DNA of 64,000 bases from Paraburkholderia bannensis NBRC 103871 (GTDB lineage: Bacteria; Pseudomonadota; Gammaproteobacteria; Burkholderiales; Burkholderiaceae), in contig NZ_BAYA01000019.1 of assembly GCF_000685015.1 (NCBI RefSeq), positions 87,564 to 151,563 of the forward strand. Reading direction: 5' to 3'. Shown one piece after another: positions 16,764-28,264 of the stretch. Position numbers and translations under genes: made by a program. How positions within the stretch are numbered: position 1 is the first letter of the stretch; every line of letters starts with the position of its first letter. The notes under the pieces were generated by a model that worked only from the letters and a program-made list of their open reading frames with translations, was not told the DNA's origin and did not search any database.

Positions 16764-18188
16764 TTATGCGTAACCCGTCGTGCCCTTGATCTCCAGGTAT
16801 TCGACGAGGCCGAACTCCGCGTACTCGCGCCCGTTGCCCGAGCGCTTGAAGCCGCCAAACGGCGCGGCCGGATTCCAGGCCGGATAGTTGATATGCACGT
16901 TGCCGACCCGCAGGCGCGCCGCGACACGACGCGCATGCTCCAGGTCGGTGGACTGCACGTAGCCCGCCAGGCCATAGACCGAATCGTTGGCGAGCGCGAT
17001 CGCTTCTTCTTCGCTGCGGTAGGTCAGGATCGACAGCACCGGCCCGAAGATTTCCTCGCGTGCGATCGTCATGTGCGGCTGCACATCGGAAAACACCGTG
17101 GGCCGCACGTAGAACCCTTCGCGCAATCCTTCCGGCCGACCCAGTCCGCCTGCCACGAGCGTCGCGCCCTCCTCGATGCCCTGTCCGATCAGGTGCTGGA
17201 TGCGATCGAACTGCACGCGGCTGACGACCGGCCCGATGCCCGTCTCCGTCGAACGCGGATCGCCCACGACCGTGCGCTGCGCTTCGGCGCGGGCGGCCTG
17301 CACGGCCATCGCCAGGTGATCCACGTGCACGAGCATGCGCGTGGGCGCATTGCAGGACTGCCCGCTATTGCTGAAGCAACTGCGCGCGCCAAGCGTCACG
17401 GCGCGCGCGATATCGGCGTCGGGCAGGATCAGGTTCGGGCTCTTGCTGCCCAGTTCCTGATGCACGCGCTTGACGGTATCGGCGGCGGCTTTGGCGACTT
17501 CGATGCCCGCGCGCGTCGATCCCGTGAACGACACCATGTCGACATCGGGATGCCGCGACAGCGCGTCGCCCACCACGTGCCCATAGCCATGCACGAGATT
17601 GAACACGCCCGGTGGCACGCCCGCTTCGTCGAGAATCTCCGCGAACAGGATGCCGCTGAACGGCGCGACTTCGCTGGGCTTGAGCACCATCGTGCAGCCC
17701 GCCGCGAGCGCGGGCGCGACCTTGCAGACGATCTGGTTGATCGGCCAGTTCCACGGTGTAATCAGCGCACACACGCCTATCGGCTCGTGCGAAACCAGCA
17801 TCGAATCGGTCTGTTTGCTGAACGGGAACGTCTTGAGCGCGCGAATCGTCTGTTCCAGATGCGCGGTGCCCACAGCGGCCTGCATCGCGCGCGCGAACGC
17901 GATGGGCGCGCCCATCTCCTGGCTGATGGTTTGCGCGACTTCTTCATAGCGGCGCTGATAGATCGCCAGGATGCGTTCCAGCAGCGCCACGCGCTGCTCG
18001 ACGCTCCAGCGCGAAAACGTGTCGAACGCCTGTTTTGCTGCGCGCACTGCACGATCGACGTCGACTTCCGTACCGATCTTCAGTTGTGCATAGGGATGCT
18101 CATTGGACGGATCGATGACGTCGATTGCCTGCGCACGCTCCGGGTCGAGCCATTCGCCCGCGATAAAGCTTTGCCGTGTCATTCGCAT
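16764..18188 (-). CDS. Aldehyde dehydrogenase (NAD-dependent superfamily)
   Basis: 474 residues. TPWNWPINQ and FTGSTRAGIE form the Rossmann fold, E245 in QELGSKSPN is the general base and C279 in NSGQSCN the nucleophile. It would oxidise an aldehyde to its acid with NAD(P). GGGAG about 8 nt before 18188 supports that start over the in-frame position 18218, which would run into the preceding gene. It follows the aminotransferase by 13 bp, so it likely oxidises the aldehyde that enzyme makes. Confidence 0.92.
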   Translation of the reverse strand: MRMTRQSFIAGEWLDPERAQAIDVIDPSNEHPYAQLKIGTEVDVDRAVRAAKQAFDTFSRWSVEQRVALLERILAIYQRRYEEVAQTISQEMGAPIAFARAMQAAVGTAHLEQTIRALKTFPFSKQTDSMLVSHEPIGVCALITPWNWPINQIVCKVAPALAAGCTMVLKPSEVAPFSGILFAEILDEAGVPPGVFNLVHGYGHVVGDALSRHPDVDMVSFTGSTRAGIEVAKAAADTVKRVHQELGSKSPNLILPDADIARAVTLGARSCFSNSGQSCNAPTRMLVHVDHLAMAVQAARAEAQRTVVGDPRSTETGIGPVVSRVQFDRIQHLIGQGIEEGATLVAGGLGRPEGLREGFYVRPTVFSDVQPHMTIAREEIFGPVLSILTYRSEEEAIALANDSVYGLAGYVQSTDLEHARRVAARLRVGNVHINYPAWNPAAPFGGFKRSGNGREYAEFGLVEYLEIKGTTGYA

Positions 18189-18201
18189 TGCGCAATCTCC
18201 C

Positions 18202-19590
18202 TCAGATCGCACGCGCATAGGCGGCGGCGAGGATGTCGCGAATCTGCGCGACGAACCATGTGATTTCGTCGCGCGTCATCACGAGCGGCGGCGAGAACTG
18301 CAAGATGGGCGTGCCTTCGTGATCGACACCCGCGCGGCACAACAGGCCCGCCTCGAACAGCGCGGGAGCCAGCACGGTCGAGACGAACGTCTGTGCGCTC
18401 ATCGCCGCTGTCCAGCGACGCGCCTCTCTGTCCGATACGAGTTCGAGCGAGTAGTGATAGCCGTCGCCGCGCACGTCGCCGACGCACGGCAATTCGAGCA
18501 ACGCATCGAGCGAGGTGCGGAAATAACGCTGGTTTTCGCGCACGTTGTCGATCACGCCCTCGCGTTCGATGATCGCCAGGTTCGCGAGCGCAGCCGTGCA
18601 CGCGACCGGATGGCCGCCATAGGTCGCACCGTGCAGGAACATCTGCTGCGGGCCCTTGAGCACGGTATCGACGACTGCATCGCTCGCGATCACGCCGCCA
18701 AGCGGCACGTAGCCCGATGCAATGCCCTTCGCGAACGTGAGGACATCCGGCTTCAGCCCGTAGCGCTTCGAGCCGAAATATTCGCCGAGACGGCCAAAGC
18801 CGCAGATCACTTCATCGGCGACAAGCAGCACGCCATGACGGTCGCAGATCTCGCGCAGGCCTTCTGCGTAACCTGCGGGCGGCGTGAGGCTGCCGCCAGC
18901 GTTCTGGAGCGGCTCGATGACGATGGCGGCGACCGTATCCGGGCCTTCCTGAACGATCAGCGATTCGATCTCGTCCAGCAGGAAGCGCGTGAACTGCGCC
19001 TCGGTTTCGCCGACCGGGCGGCCATAGCGCTTCGTGTTGTTGACATGGCGCACGCCTGCCATCAGCGGCTCGAAATGCTTGCGGAAGTTCGTCATGCCGT
19101 TGAGCGCGAGCGCGCCGAACGAGGTGCCGTGATAGGCCACGCGGCGCGCGATGAACTTGCGCCGCTGCGGCTCGCCGCGTGCCTGGTGGTACTGGCGCAC
19201 GAGCTTGATCGCCGATTCGTTCGACTCCGAGCCGCTCGACGTGAAGAACACGCGGTTCAACCCTTCCGGTGCGAGCGCCGCGAGCTTATGCGCGAGCCGG
19301 ATCGAGCTTTCATGTCCATTGCCCCAGTTGGTTGCGAACGGCAGGCGCACCATCTGCTCGCGCACGGCGTCGCCAATCTCGGCGCCGTGGCTGTAGCCCA
19401 CCTGCACGCAGTACAGGCCCGCCAGCGCGTCAAAATAGCGCTTGCCGTTCTGGTCGATCAGCCAGCAACCCTCACCGCGGTCGAAGACCGTCAGGTCTTT
19501 GTCGCCGTATGCGTCAGCGTGCGTGAAGTGCATCAGCAGGTGCCGCTTGCCGAGTTCCTGCAAATCCATTTGGTTGCGCTTATCGCTCAT
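18202..19590 (-). CDS. Class III omega-aminotransferase
   Basis: 462 residues. LTFAKGIASGY carries the PLP lysine K288, VADEVICGFGR carries D259 that contacts the pyridine nitrogen, and SSGSESNESAIK is the phosphate loop. The family transfers terminal amino groups from putrescine, GABA, beta-alanine or taurine-like donors, usually to pyruvate or 2-oxoglutarate. Position between an APC permease and an aldehyde dehydrogenase suggests amine catabolism. The true donor is not readable from sequence. Confidence 0.92.
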   Translation of the reverse strand: MSDKRNQMDLQELGKRHLLMHFTHADAYGDKDLTVFDRGEGCWLIDQNGKRYFDALAGLYCVQVGYSHGAEIGDAVREQMVRLPFATNWGNGHESSIRLAHKLAALAPEGLNRVFFTSSGSESNESAIKLVRQYHQARGEPQRRKFIARRVAYHGTSFGALALNGMTNFRKHFEPLMAGVRHVNNTKRYGRPVGETEAQFTRFLLDEIESLIVQEGPDTVAAIVIEPLQNAGGSLTPPAGYAEGLREICDRHGVLLVADEVICGFGRLGEYFGSKRYGLKPDVLTFAKGIASGYVPLGGVIASDAVVDTVLKGPQQMFLHGATYGGHPVACTAALANLAIIEREGVIDNVRENQRYFRTSLDALLELPCVGDVRGDGYHYSLELVSDREARRWTAAMSAQTFVSTVLAPALFEAGLLCRAGVDHEGTPILQFSPPLVMTRDEITWFVAQIRDILAAAYARAI

Positions 19591-19649
19591 CGCCTCTCTC
19601 CTTGTTCATGAGTTCTACAAAATGTTTGCTCGAATAATCGCCGCTAGCC

Positions 19650-20984
19650 TCAACTGATCGTGAGCGTCGGCGCCGGGCGCGTGAAGCCGCGCGTCAACCA
19701 CACGAGCTGGCAAAGCCCGACCACGAGCCAGCCCACGCCCACATAAAACGTCTGCCGCGACAGCCCCGACCAGAGCCATACATTCATGGCGAAGCCGATT
19801 GCCGGCATTGCGCCGAATTTGATCCAGCCTGAAAAATGACGGTTTTCACGCCGCGTGAGATAGCTGCGCATCACGCACAGGTTCACGCCCGCGAAGGCGA
19901 CCAGCGCGCCAAAACTGATCATCGTGGACGCCAGATCGAGCGTGATGAACAGCGCGGAAAACGACAGCGCGCCGACCACGAGCGTCGCACGCACCGGCGT
20001 GCCCAGGCGCGCATGCAAATGTCCGAACACGCGCTCGGGCAGCACCTGATCGCGTCCCATGGCGAACAGCACGCGCGTCACGCTCGCCTGCCCCGCCATC
20101 GCGCTCGCAAAACAGCCTGCGACGTAGACGGCCACGAAGAACGCGGACAGCGTGTTGCCGCCCACACGCTGCATGAGTTCGAGACTCGCGGAATCGAGAT
20201 CCTTGAACGTATGCCAATCCGGATAGACGACTTGCCCGACAAAGGCGACGAGGAAGAACAGCACGCCGCTTGCCAGCGTGCAGAGCAGGATCGCGCGCGG
20301 CACCGTGCGGCGCGGATCGCGTGTTTCCTCGGAGAGCGTGGAGACGGCGTCGAAGCCCAGAAACGAGAGGCACAGAATGGCCGAGCCTGCGAAGATCGCG
20401 CTCGCGCTGCCCGCATGGGGCAGCGCGAACGACACCGGCATATCGTGTGCAACCGCCAGCCGCGAAGCGGCGACCAGGAACACCGCGATGAACACCATCT
20501 GGCTCGCAATCAGCACCAGGTTCACGCGGCTCACAAGTTTGATGCCGAAGACGTTCAATCCGGTGACGATGGCGATGCTCGCCACGACCCAGACGGCCGC
20601 CGGCACCGCCGGGAAAATCTGCTTCATGTACACGCCGATCACCAGGTAACTGATCATCGGAATGAAAAGGTAATCGAGCAACAGCGACCAGCCGACCATA
20701 AAGCCCGCCGATGTGCCGAAATTGCGCGTCGCGAACGTGTAGGCGGAGCCCGCGCTCGGCATCAGGCGCGCCATGTGCCCGTAGCTGCATGCCGTGAACA
20801 GCATCGCGACCAGCGTGACTGCATAAGCGGCGGCGAGGTGCCCGTTGGTCTGGCTGCTGACGAGGCCATAGGTGGTAAACACCGTCATCGGCAGCATGTA
20901 GGCGACGCCGAAGACTACCAGCGTGAACAGGCCTAGCCGACGCGTTCGCGTATTGCTTGCTGCATGACTGACTTCTTCTTGCAC
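19650..20984 (-). CDS. APC-superfamily permease (putrescine/amino-acid importer type)
   Basis: 444 residues with about 12 membrane segments. MPSAGSAYTFATRNFG and SFLGFDAVSTLSEETRDP are APC-family signatures, close in style to PuuP-like importers. The frame is open far upstream, but GTG at 20984, with AGGAG about 8 nt before it, gives a normal cytoplasmic N-terminus (VQEEVSHAASN). It probably imports the amine handled by the two enzymes downstream on the same strand. The gap to the aminotransferase gene is 59 bp. Confidence 0.88.
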   Translation of the reverse strand: MQEEVSHAASNTRTRRLGLFTLVVFGVAYMLPMTVFTTYGLVSSQTNGHLAAAYAVTLVAMLFTACSYGHMARLMPSAGSAYTFATRNFGTSAGFMVGWSLLLDYLFIPMISYLVIGVYMKQIFPAVPAAVWVVASIAIVTGLNVFGIKLVSRVNLVLIASQMVFIAVFLVAASRLAVAHDMPVSFALPHAGSASAIFAGSAILCLSFLGFDAVSTLSEETRDPRRTVPRAILLCTLASGVLFFLVAFVGQVVYPDWHTFKDLDSASLELMQRVGGNTLSAFFVAVYVAGCFASAMAGQASVTRVLFAMGRDQVLPERVFGHLHARLGTPVRATLVVGALSFSALFITLDLASTMISFGALVAFAGVNLCVMRSYLTRRENRHFSGWIKFGAMPAIGFAMNVWLWSGLSRQTFYVGVGWLVVGLCQLVWLTRGFTRPAPTLTIS

Positions 20985-21199
20985 GGTTCGTCTCCTGTCG
21001 TGGCTCAGGAGAGAGTGTGGTACGACAAAAAGTCGGCAACGAATGAGAAAAGAGGACGTTATACGGGGATATTTTCGGACACACTCGCCATGTCGGGCCC
21101 GGAAAATCCCGCTCGCGCCATTCATCGCAGCGCTCGTGCACTGGCGCAAGGCGCGCATTCCCGATATGTTTGCGTCATGCCATATGCAGGTGCATGTTC

Positions 21200-22291
21200 A
21201 TGAAAGACGAATCCCGCCATAGCCAAAGCACCGCCGAACGACGCTTGCGATCGTCGCTCGGCCTGGAGGATCCAATCGGACGCCAAGAAGATATTCCGGC
21301 GACTGTCCATGCAATTGCAGCCGCGCTCGATGAATGTCGCGTGCGCCATATCGACGATGCCGCGCTGCTCGAAGGCACCGGACTCGAAGCACGCGAAGTC
21401 GCTTCGCCCACGATTCATGTGAACCGCAACCAGGAACAACGTTGCTTCCGCAACCTTCTTCATCACAGCGGCAGTCCGTCGATTGGGCTGGCCATCGGTG
21501 GCCGGCTGCATGTGTCGACGCTGGGTCTCGCGGGTTACGCCATGCTGATCAGTGGGTCGGTGATGCAGGCGTTCAGTTGCATGAGCCAGTTCCCCTTGTT
21601 CATGGGGCTGTACTTCGACGTGCGTGCGCGTGCGACTTCGGCGGGAATGACAGTGTCGATCGGCCGCTATAACGGCGAGCCCGATATCGAGACCTATCAG
21701 GCCGATATGTGCCTGTCGAGCCTGCGCCTGATCGTCTCCGATCTGGTCGGGCGGCCCGTGTGGCCTTCAGAGGTTCAACTGGCGCGCCGCACGCCGCGCT
21801 ACGCGGCCGAATACGCGCAACACTACGGCTGCCGCGTGCGTTTCAATGCGGGCGAGGACGCGCTCGTGTTCACGGCGGTGAGCGGCATGGAAACGCCCCG
21901 CCTTGCCAACGAGGTGAGTTTCAACGCGCTGCATCGTCAGTGCGAAGTGCTAGAGCGCGAATGGGCCGCGTCGATTGGCACGCGGTTCGCCGACCGCGCG
22001 AAGGAGTTGATGAGACGCGACCTGGCGCGCTTCAAGTCGATGACGGCGCTGGCCAGCGCGCTGCATATGACTGAGCGCACGTTACGCAGGCGGCTGGAAA
22101 AAGATGGGCTGTCGTTTCAGGCGCTGCTGGACGAGGTGCGCCATCACGCGGCGATTCAACTACTCGACGACGATGCGCTGACGGTCGCGGCCATCGCCGA
22201 GCGGCTGGGCTATAGCGAGCCGCGCAGCTTTCGCCATGCGTTCCGGCGCTGGACTGGGCGTGCGCCGCGCGCAAGCGAGGGAGATATCTAG
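21200..22291 (+). CDS. AraC-family regulator with arabinose-binding-like N-domain (OruR/ArgR-like type)
   Basis: 363 residues. The N-terminal about 230 residues match the Arabinose_bd-type effector domain used by OruR-like regulators (GLAGYAMLISGSVMQAF). The C-terminal domain holds two helix-turn-helix units (ASALHMTERTLRRRLEKDG and IAERLGYSEPRSFRHAFRRW). Possible starts are TTG 21170, ATG 21194 and ATG 21200; the last has AGGTG about 9 nt upstream. It is divergent from the permease gene with about 215 bp between starts, so it probably activates the amine-catabolic operon. Confidence 0.88.
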   Translation: MKDESRHSQSTAERRLRSSLGLEDPIGRQEDIPATVHAIAAALDECRVRHIDDAALLEGTGLEAREVASPTIHVNRNQEQRCFRNLLHHSGSPSIGLAIGGRLHVSTLGLAGYAMLISGSVMQAFSCMSQFPLFMGLYFDVRARATSAGMTVSIGRYNGEPDIETYQADMCLSSLRLIVSDLVGRPVWPSEVQLARRTPRYAAEYAQHYGCRVRFNAGEDALVFTAVSGMETPRLANEVSFNALHRQCEVLEREWAASIGTRFADRAKELMRRDLARFKSMTALASALHMTERTLRRRLEKDGLSFQALLDEVRHHAAIQLLDDDALTVAAIAERLGYSEPRSFRHAFRRWTGRAPRASEGDI

Positions 22292-22375
22292 AACAATGCT
22301 TCGTGATCCGAAGCAATTGACGCAACAAGAAAGCCGGACAGGACAACATCCAGTGACTTGGGAGAAACGAGAAAC

Positions 22376-22463
22376 TGGTGGGCCGGGTCGGGTTCGAACC
22401 GACGACGGGATTTCTCCGGCGGATTATGAGTCCGCTGCCTGCAACCAACACGGCGTCCGGCCC
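22376..22463 (-). tRNA. tRNA with CAU anticodon (Ile2 or Met), 88 nt, long variable arm
   Basis: Seven-bp acceptor stem GGGCCGG/CCGGCCC, discriminator A and encoded CCA; T-arm GTCGG-TTCGAAC-CCGAC; anticodon stem GCGGA/TCCGC with loop CTCATAA, so the anticodon is CAU (plus-strand 22426-22428). The D-stem is 3 bp (GCC/GGC). Unusually, 15 nt separate the anticodon and T stems. They contain GGA-GAAA-TCC, a 3-bp stem with a GNRA loop, giving class II (Leu/Ser/Tyr-like) architecture. It is either tRNA-Ile2 (lysidine-modified) or a tRNA-Met; identity cannot be settled by eye. It lies between the AraC gene and the rpoD terminator. Confidence 0.85.
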
Positions 22464-22490
22464 ACGAAGCTAAAACGAGGAAGCGCCAAC

Positions 22491-22523
22491 AAAAAAGCCC
22501 GGTCTGAAGCAGAGCCGGGCTTT
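22491..22523 (-). terminator. Intrinsic terminator of rpoD
   Basis: AAGCCCGG (22495-22502) pairs with CCGGGCTT (22515-22522), with a six-A run on the plus strand giving a T-run on the minus strand. It sits 71 bp after the rpoD stop and 28 bp before the 5' end of the tRNA gene, so the tRNA likely needs its own promoter or read-through. Confidence 0.85.
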
Positions 22524-22593
22524 CCGACGGCAGGCCGACATACTACACGAAACTGGGCCGGCCTGGCCATCCATCACACGCATTTGCTTGCGA

Positions 22594-25008
<2,415 letters not shown>

Positions 25009-25181
25009 TGCCATTCCGCCCCATGCTGGAAACTGGACACCTTGCGGCATCACCCGGCGAAACGACCTCCGAGTGATACTTGAGCTGCCCGCCCGGAAAA
25101 AACAAAAACAACAAAAACAAACCGCTGAAAACCTTCGATTTTAGCACGCTCGGTAATAATTGCCCGAGCGCGATCCTCCCC

Positions 25182-27074
25182 CTACAGCCCGAGCTGACGC
25201 TTCATGTCAGCCCGCGCCTGATTCAATTTAACGTATTCGGCCAGTTCCTCGGGCGTATGCCGCGACTGCCGCGAAAGCACCTCCAGGCGTTCGCTACAGG
25301 CGTCGAAACGCATTTTCAGGATTGCCGCCGTCAATTCCTCGCTCACGAGCCGTTCCTGCTCGCGGCGCTCCTCCAGCACGGCGCCATCTTCTGGATTTTT
25401 CATCAGCAAATCCCGAACGTTTTCATCATAGTCCAGAATTTCCCGAAAAATCTCCTCGAAGGTGGGGGCGTTGGCCCCATTTCTCAACAGATCCGACAGC
25501 AGCTGGAATTCGGCTGCATCGCCCAGCGCACGGGCGTGTGTGGTCACTTCCTCGAACAGTTCGCCATGCCGCGTGAGCGTGATGAGCGCCTGTTCGGCTT
25601 CCTCGTCGAGTTGCGCCACGATGCGCGGATGCATCACAAGGTTGCGCAACGCCTTGCGCTCGATCCCGGTCACCAGGTGCCGGTCCTTGCGGGCGGGCGC
25701 CTGGCGCGCAGCCTGGGCAATGCGGGAGTCGACCTCGCACAGCCCCGCCACTTCCTCGAACGGCACGTCCAGACGATCCGCGATCATGTGCATGATCTGC
25801 GCGCGCAGGGCGTTGGCCGGCAACGCCTGCAGCAGCGGCTTGGCGTCGAACAGCGCCCGGGCGCGGCCTTCGGGCTGATCCAGCTCCTTGCCCGCCATCA
25901 CTTCGTTGAGCATGAACTGCGAGAGCGGCATGGCGCGCTCGACCTGTTCCTTGAAGGCTTCCGTGCCGAATTCGCGCACGTAGCTGTCCGGGTCGTGCTC
26001 GGCCGGCAGGAACAGGAACCGGATCGTGCGGTTGTCCGCCGCGTGCGGCAGGCAGGCGTCCAGCGCGCGCCGCGCGGCGCGGCGGCCCGCCGAGTCGCCG
26101 TCGAAGCTGAAGATCACCGTATCGGTCTGACGCATCAGCTTCTGGACGTGGATCGGCGTGCAGGCCGTGCCCAGCGTCGCCACGGCGTTCTGGAAGCCGA
26201 GCTGCGCGAGCGCCACCACGTCCATGTACCCCTCCACCACCAGCACGTAATGCTGTTCGCGGATCGCCAGACGCGCCTCGAACAGCCCGTACAGTTCGCT
26301 ACCCTTGTTAAATAGCGGCGTTTCGGGGGAATTCAAATACTTGGGCTCGCCGCCGTCCAGCACGCGGCCGCCGAAGCCGATCACCTGACCCTTGACGTTG
26401 CGGATCGGGAACATCACGCGGTCGCGGAAGCGGTCGTAACGGCGCGCCTGGCCCTGTGCGTCCTGCTTTTCGCTGACGATCACGAGTCCCGATTCGACGA
26501 GCGAATCGTCGCGATAGTCCTCGAATGCGGATTCGAGGTTCTGCCACCCGTCGGGCGAATAGCCGAGGCCGAAACGGGCCGCGATTTCGCCGGTCAGGCC
26601 GCGTTTTTTGAGGTACTGGATTGCATTGGGCGCGCTGCGCAACTGCTTGCGGTAATAGTCGCAGGCGGTCTGCATGACGTCGGACAACGCGTTGGAAACG
26701 GCCTTCGAGACGCCTGGCGCGTAACCGCCGCCTCCCTCGCCTTGCCCGCCACGCCCGCCAAAGCCACCGCGCACGGGCGACGGCTCTTGCGGCACGGTCA
26801 GGCCGACCGACTGCGCGAGGTCGTTGACGGCTTCGGGGAACGACAGGCCTGCGTGCTCCATGAGAAAGCCGATGGCCGTACCATGCGCGCCGCAGCCAAA
26901 GCAGTGATAGAACTGCTTCGTTGGACTAACGGTAAAGGAAGGGCTTTTCTCGTTGTGGAACGGGCACAGGCCCATGAAGTTCGCGCCGCCCTTCTTGAGC
27001 TGCACGAAGCGTCCCACCACGTCGACGATATCGACGCGGTTAAGCAGATCCTGCAGGAACGAATGCGGAATCAT
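25182..27074 (-). CDS. dnaG: DNA primase
   Basis: 630 residues. The N-terminal CHC2 zinc finger has C37, H40, C58 and C61 (LCPFHNEKSPSF, HCFGCG). The TOPRIM core has VVEGYMDVVAL and FSFDGDSAGRRAA with its acidic metal ligands, and the C-terminal part is the DnaB-helicase-binding domain. It makes RNA primers at the replication fork. The frame extends to 27134, but ATG 27074 gives the normal MIPHSFLQ start. It is part of the macromolecular synthesis cluster with rpsU and rpoD. Confidence 0.97.
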   Translation of the reverse strand: MIPHSFLQDLLNRVDIVDVVGRFVQLKKGGANFMGLCPFHNEKSPSFTVSPTKQFYHCFGCGAHGTAIGFLMEHAGLSFPEAVNDLAQSVGLTVPQEPSPVRGGFGGRGGQGEGGGGYAPGVSKAVSNALSDVMQTACDYYRKQLRSAPNAIQYLKKRGLTGEIAARFGLGYSPDGWQNLESAFEDYRDDSLVESGLVIVSEKQDAQGQARRYDRFRDRVMFPIRNVKGQVIGFGGRVLDGGEPKYLNSPETPLFNKGSELYGLFEARLAIREQHYVLVVEGYMDVVALAQLGFQNAVATLGTACTPIHVQKLMRQTDTVIFSFDGDSAGRRAARRALDACLPHAADNRTIRFLFLPAEHDPDSYVREFGTEAFKEQVERAMPLSQFMLNEVMAGKELDQPEGRARALFDAKPLLQALPANALRAQIMHMIADRLDVPFEEVAGLCEVDSRIAQAARQAPARKDRHLVTGIERKALRNLVMHPRIVAQLDEEAEQALITLTRHGELFEEVTTHARALGDAAEFQLLSDLLRNGANAPTFEEIFREILDYDENVRDLLMKNPEDGAVLEERREQERLVSEELTAAILKMRFDACSERLEVLSRQSRHTPEELAEYVKLNQARADMKRQLGL

Positions 27075-27182
27075 CGGGCTCGGTCGCTCAGTTCTTTCTG
27101 GTGGGCCAGGCGCGCTCGCACGCGCCCGCCGCAAGCTCCTCGCGCCGCCGTTGATGGCAGCACAGGGAGCCCGCGATGGCCC

Positions 27183-27629
27183 TTACTTCGTGAGCGCGGC
27201 CTTGACGAGGCCGGAGACGGCCGTCATGTCGGCGCGGCCAGCCAGCTTCGGCTTGAGCACGCCCATGACCTTGCCCATGTCCTGCGGGCCAGCGGCGCCC
27301 ACCTCGGCCACCGCTGCCTGGACTTCGGCGGCGATTTCCGCGTCCGAAAGCTGCTCGGGCATGTAGGTCGCCAGCACGGCCAGTTCGGCCTGTTCCTTTT
27401 CGACGAGGTCGGCGCGGGCAGCCGCTTCGAACTGGCTGATCGAATCCTTGCGCTGCTTGATCATCTTGTCGATGACCGCCGTGATGCCAGCGTCGTCGAG
27501 CGTCACGCGCTCGTCGACTTCACGTTGCTTGATGGCGGCGAGCAGCAGACGAATCGTGGCGAGGCGCTCGCTTTCGCGGGCGCGCATCGCGGCCTTCATG
27601 TCGTCGTTGATCCGGTCTTTGAGGCTCAT
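27183..27629 (-). CDS. yqeY: GatB/YqeY domain protein
   Basis: 148 residues, a stand-alone copy of the helical tail domain of the GatB amidotransferase subunit (MSLKDRINDDMKAAMRARE, then QMPEQL-type YMPEQLSDAEI). Members are thought to bind tRNA, but no firm function is known. AGGTGA lies just before the ATG at 27629. It sits between rpsU and dnaG, 108 bp from dnaG, a common arrangement. Confidence 0.9.
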   Translation of the reverse strand: MSLKDRINDDMKAAMRARESERLATIRLLLAAIKQREVDERVTLDDAGITAVIDKMIKQRKDSISQFEAAARADLVEKEQAELAVLATYMPEQLSDAEIAAEVQAAVAEVGAAGPQDMGKVMGVLKPKLAGRADMTAVSGLVKAALTK

Positions 27630-27736
27630 CACTCACCTGAAATGCGTTGGGGTTTGCACAATCCCGGACTTGCCGGGCAGCGCGGCCGCCAGCCAGAACT
27701 TCGAACCCGATTTACACCGAAGCATCGCAGGAATGC

Positions 27737-27768
27737 AAAAACCCGCCTGGAAGCGTTTCCAGGCGGGT
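27737..27768 (-). terminator. Intrinsic terminator downstream of rpsU
   Basis: A perfect 12-bp stem ACCCGCCTGGAA/TTCCAGGCGGGT with a 4-nt loop is followed on the minus strand by TTTTGC. It lies about 120 bp after the rpsU stop and before yqeY, so most rpsU transcription should end here. Confidence 0.9.
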
Positions 27769-27890
27769 CGGTGCGGGTTCGACTGGTTGCGACCACACCA
27801 GAGAGACAGCGCGGCGCACAGACTGCCGGCTGTTTTGCGCTGCCGAGGGATTTCCGCGAATAAAGCTGGAAAACCACGGCGGCGCCGAAA

Positions 27891-28103
27891 TCAGTACATC
27901 TTCTTTGGCAGCGTCTGGCTGCGAATACGCTTGAAGTGGCGCTTGACCGCCGCTGCCTTCTTGCGTTTGCGTTCAGCCGTGGGCTTTTCGTAAAACTCAC
28001 GCGCACGAAGTTCGGTCAGCAGGCCGTTCTTTTCGATCGTGCGCTTGAAGCGGCGCATGGCCACTTCAAAGGGTTCGTTTTCTTTTACGCGGATGGTCGT
28101 CAT
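27891..28103 (-). CDS. rpsU: 30S ribosomal protein S21
   Basis: 70 residues, the usual size. It starts MTTIRVKENEPFEVAMRRFK and ends with the basic KRHFKRIRSQTLPKK tail typical of bS21. It is needed for initiation on the 30S subunit. The frame reads back to 28151, but the ATG at 28103 gives the standard N-terminus. A promoter with an extended -10 lies at 28136-28141. Confidence 0.97.
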   Translation of the reverse strand: MTTIRVKENEPFEVAMRRFKRTIEKNGLLTELRAREFYEKPTAERKRKKAAAVKRHFKRIRSQTLPKKMY

Positions 28104-28135
28104 TTTCCAATAACGGATCTGGGGTAAAGGGAGCC

Positions 28136-28141
28136 AGTATA
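28136..28141 (-). promoter_or_regulatory. Extended -10 promoter of rpsU
   Basis: On the minus strand TGCTATACT forms a TGn-TATACT extended -10, predicting a start near 28129 and a 5' leader of about 25 nt. No good -35 is visible, as expected for extended -10 promoters. Confidence 0.6.
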
Positions 28142-28264
28142 GCAAATCCATGCTTGCGCATAGTGAGGCCGCAGGAAGGAAAACCCCAATCCTGGCCGCC
28201 CCGCTCGCGGCCTTATCCGAAGCGGGGTTTGGTGTGATGCGGAGGTTGCGCGCAGCGCCTGATG

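Noticed and set aside
16581..18263. 560-codon plus-strand open frame over the aldehyde dehydrogenase gene
   Set aside because: Antisense shadow with no domain; the opposite strand has a complete catalytic set.
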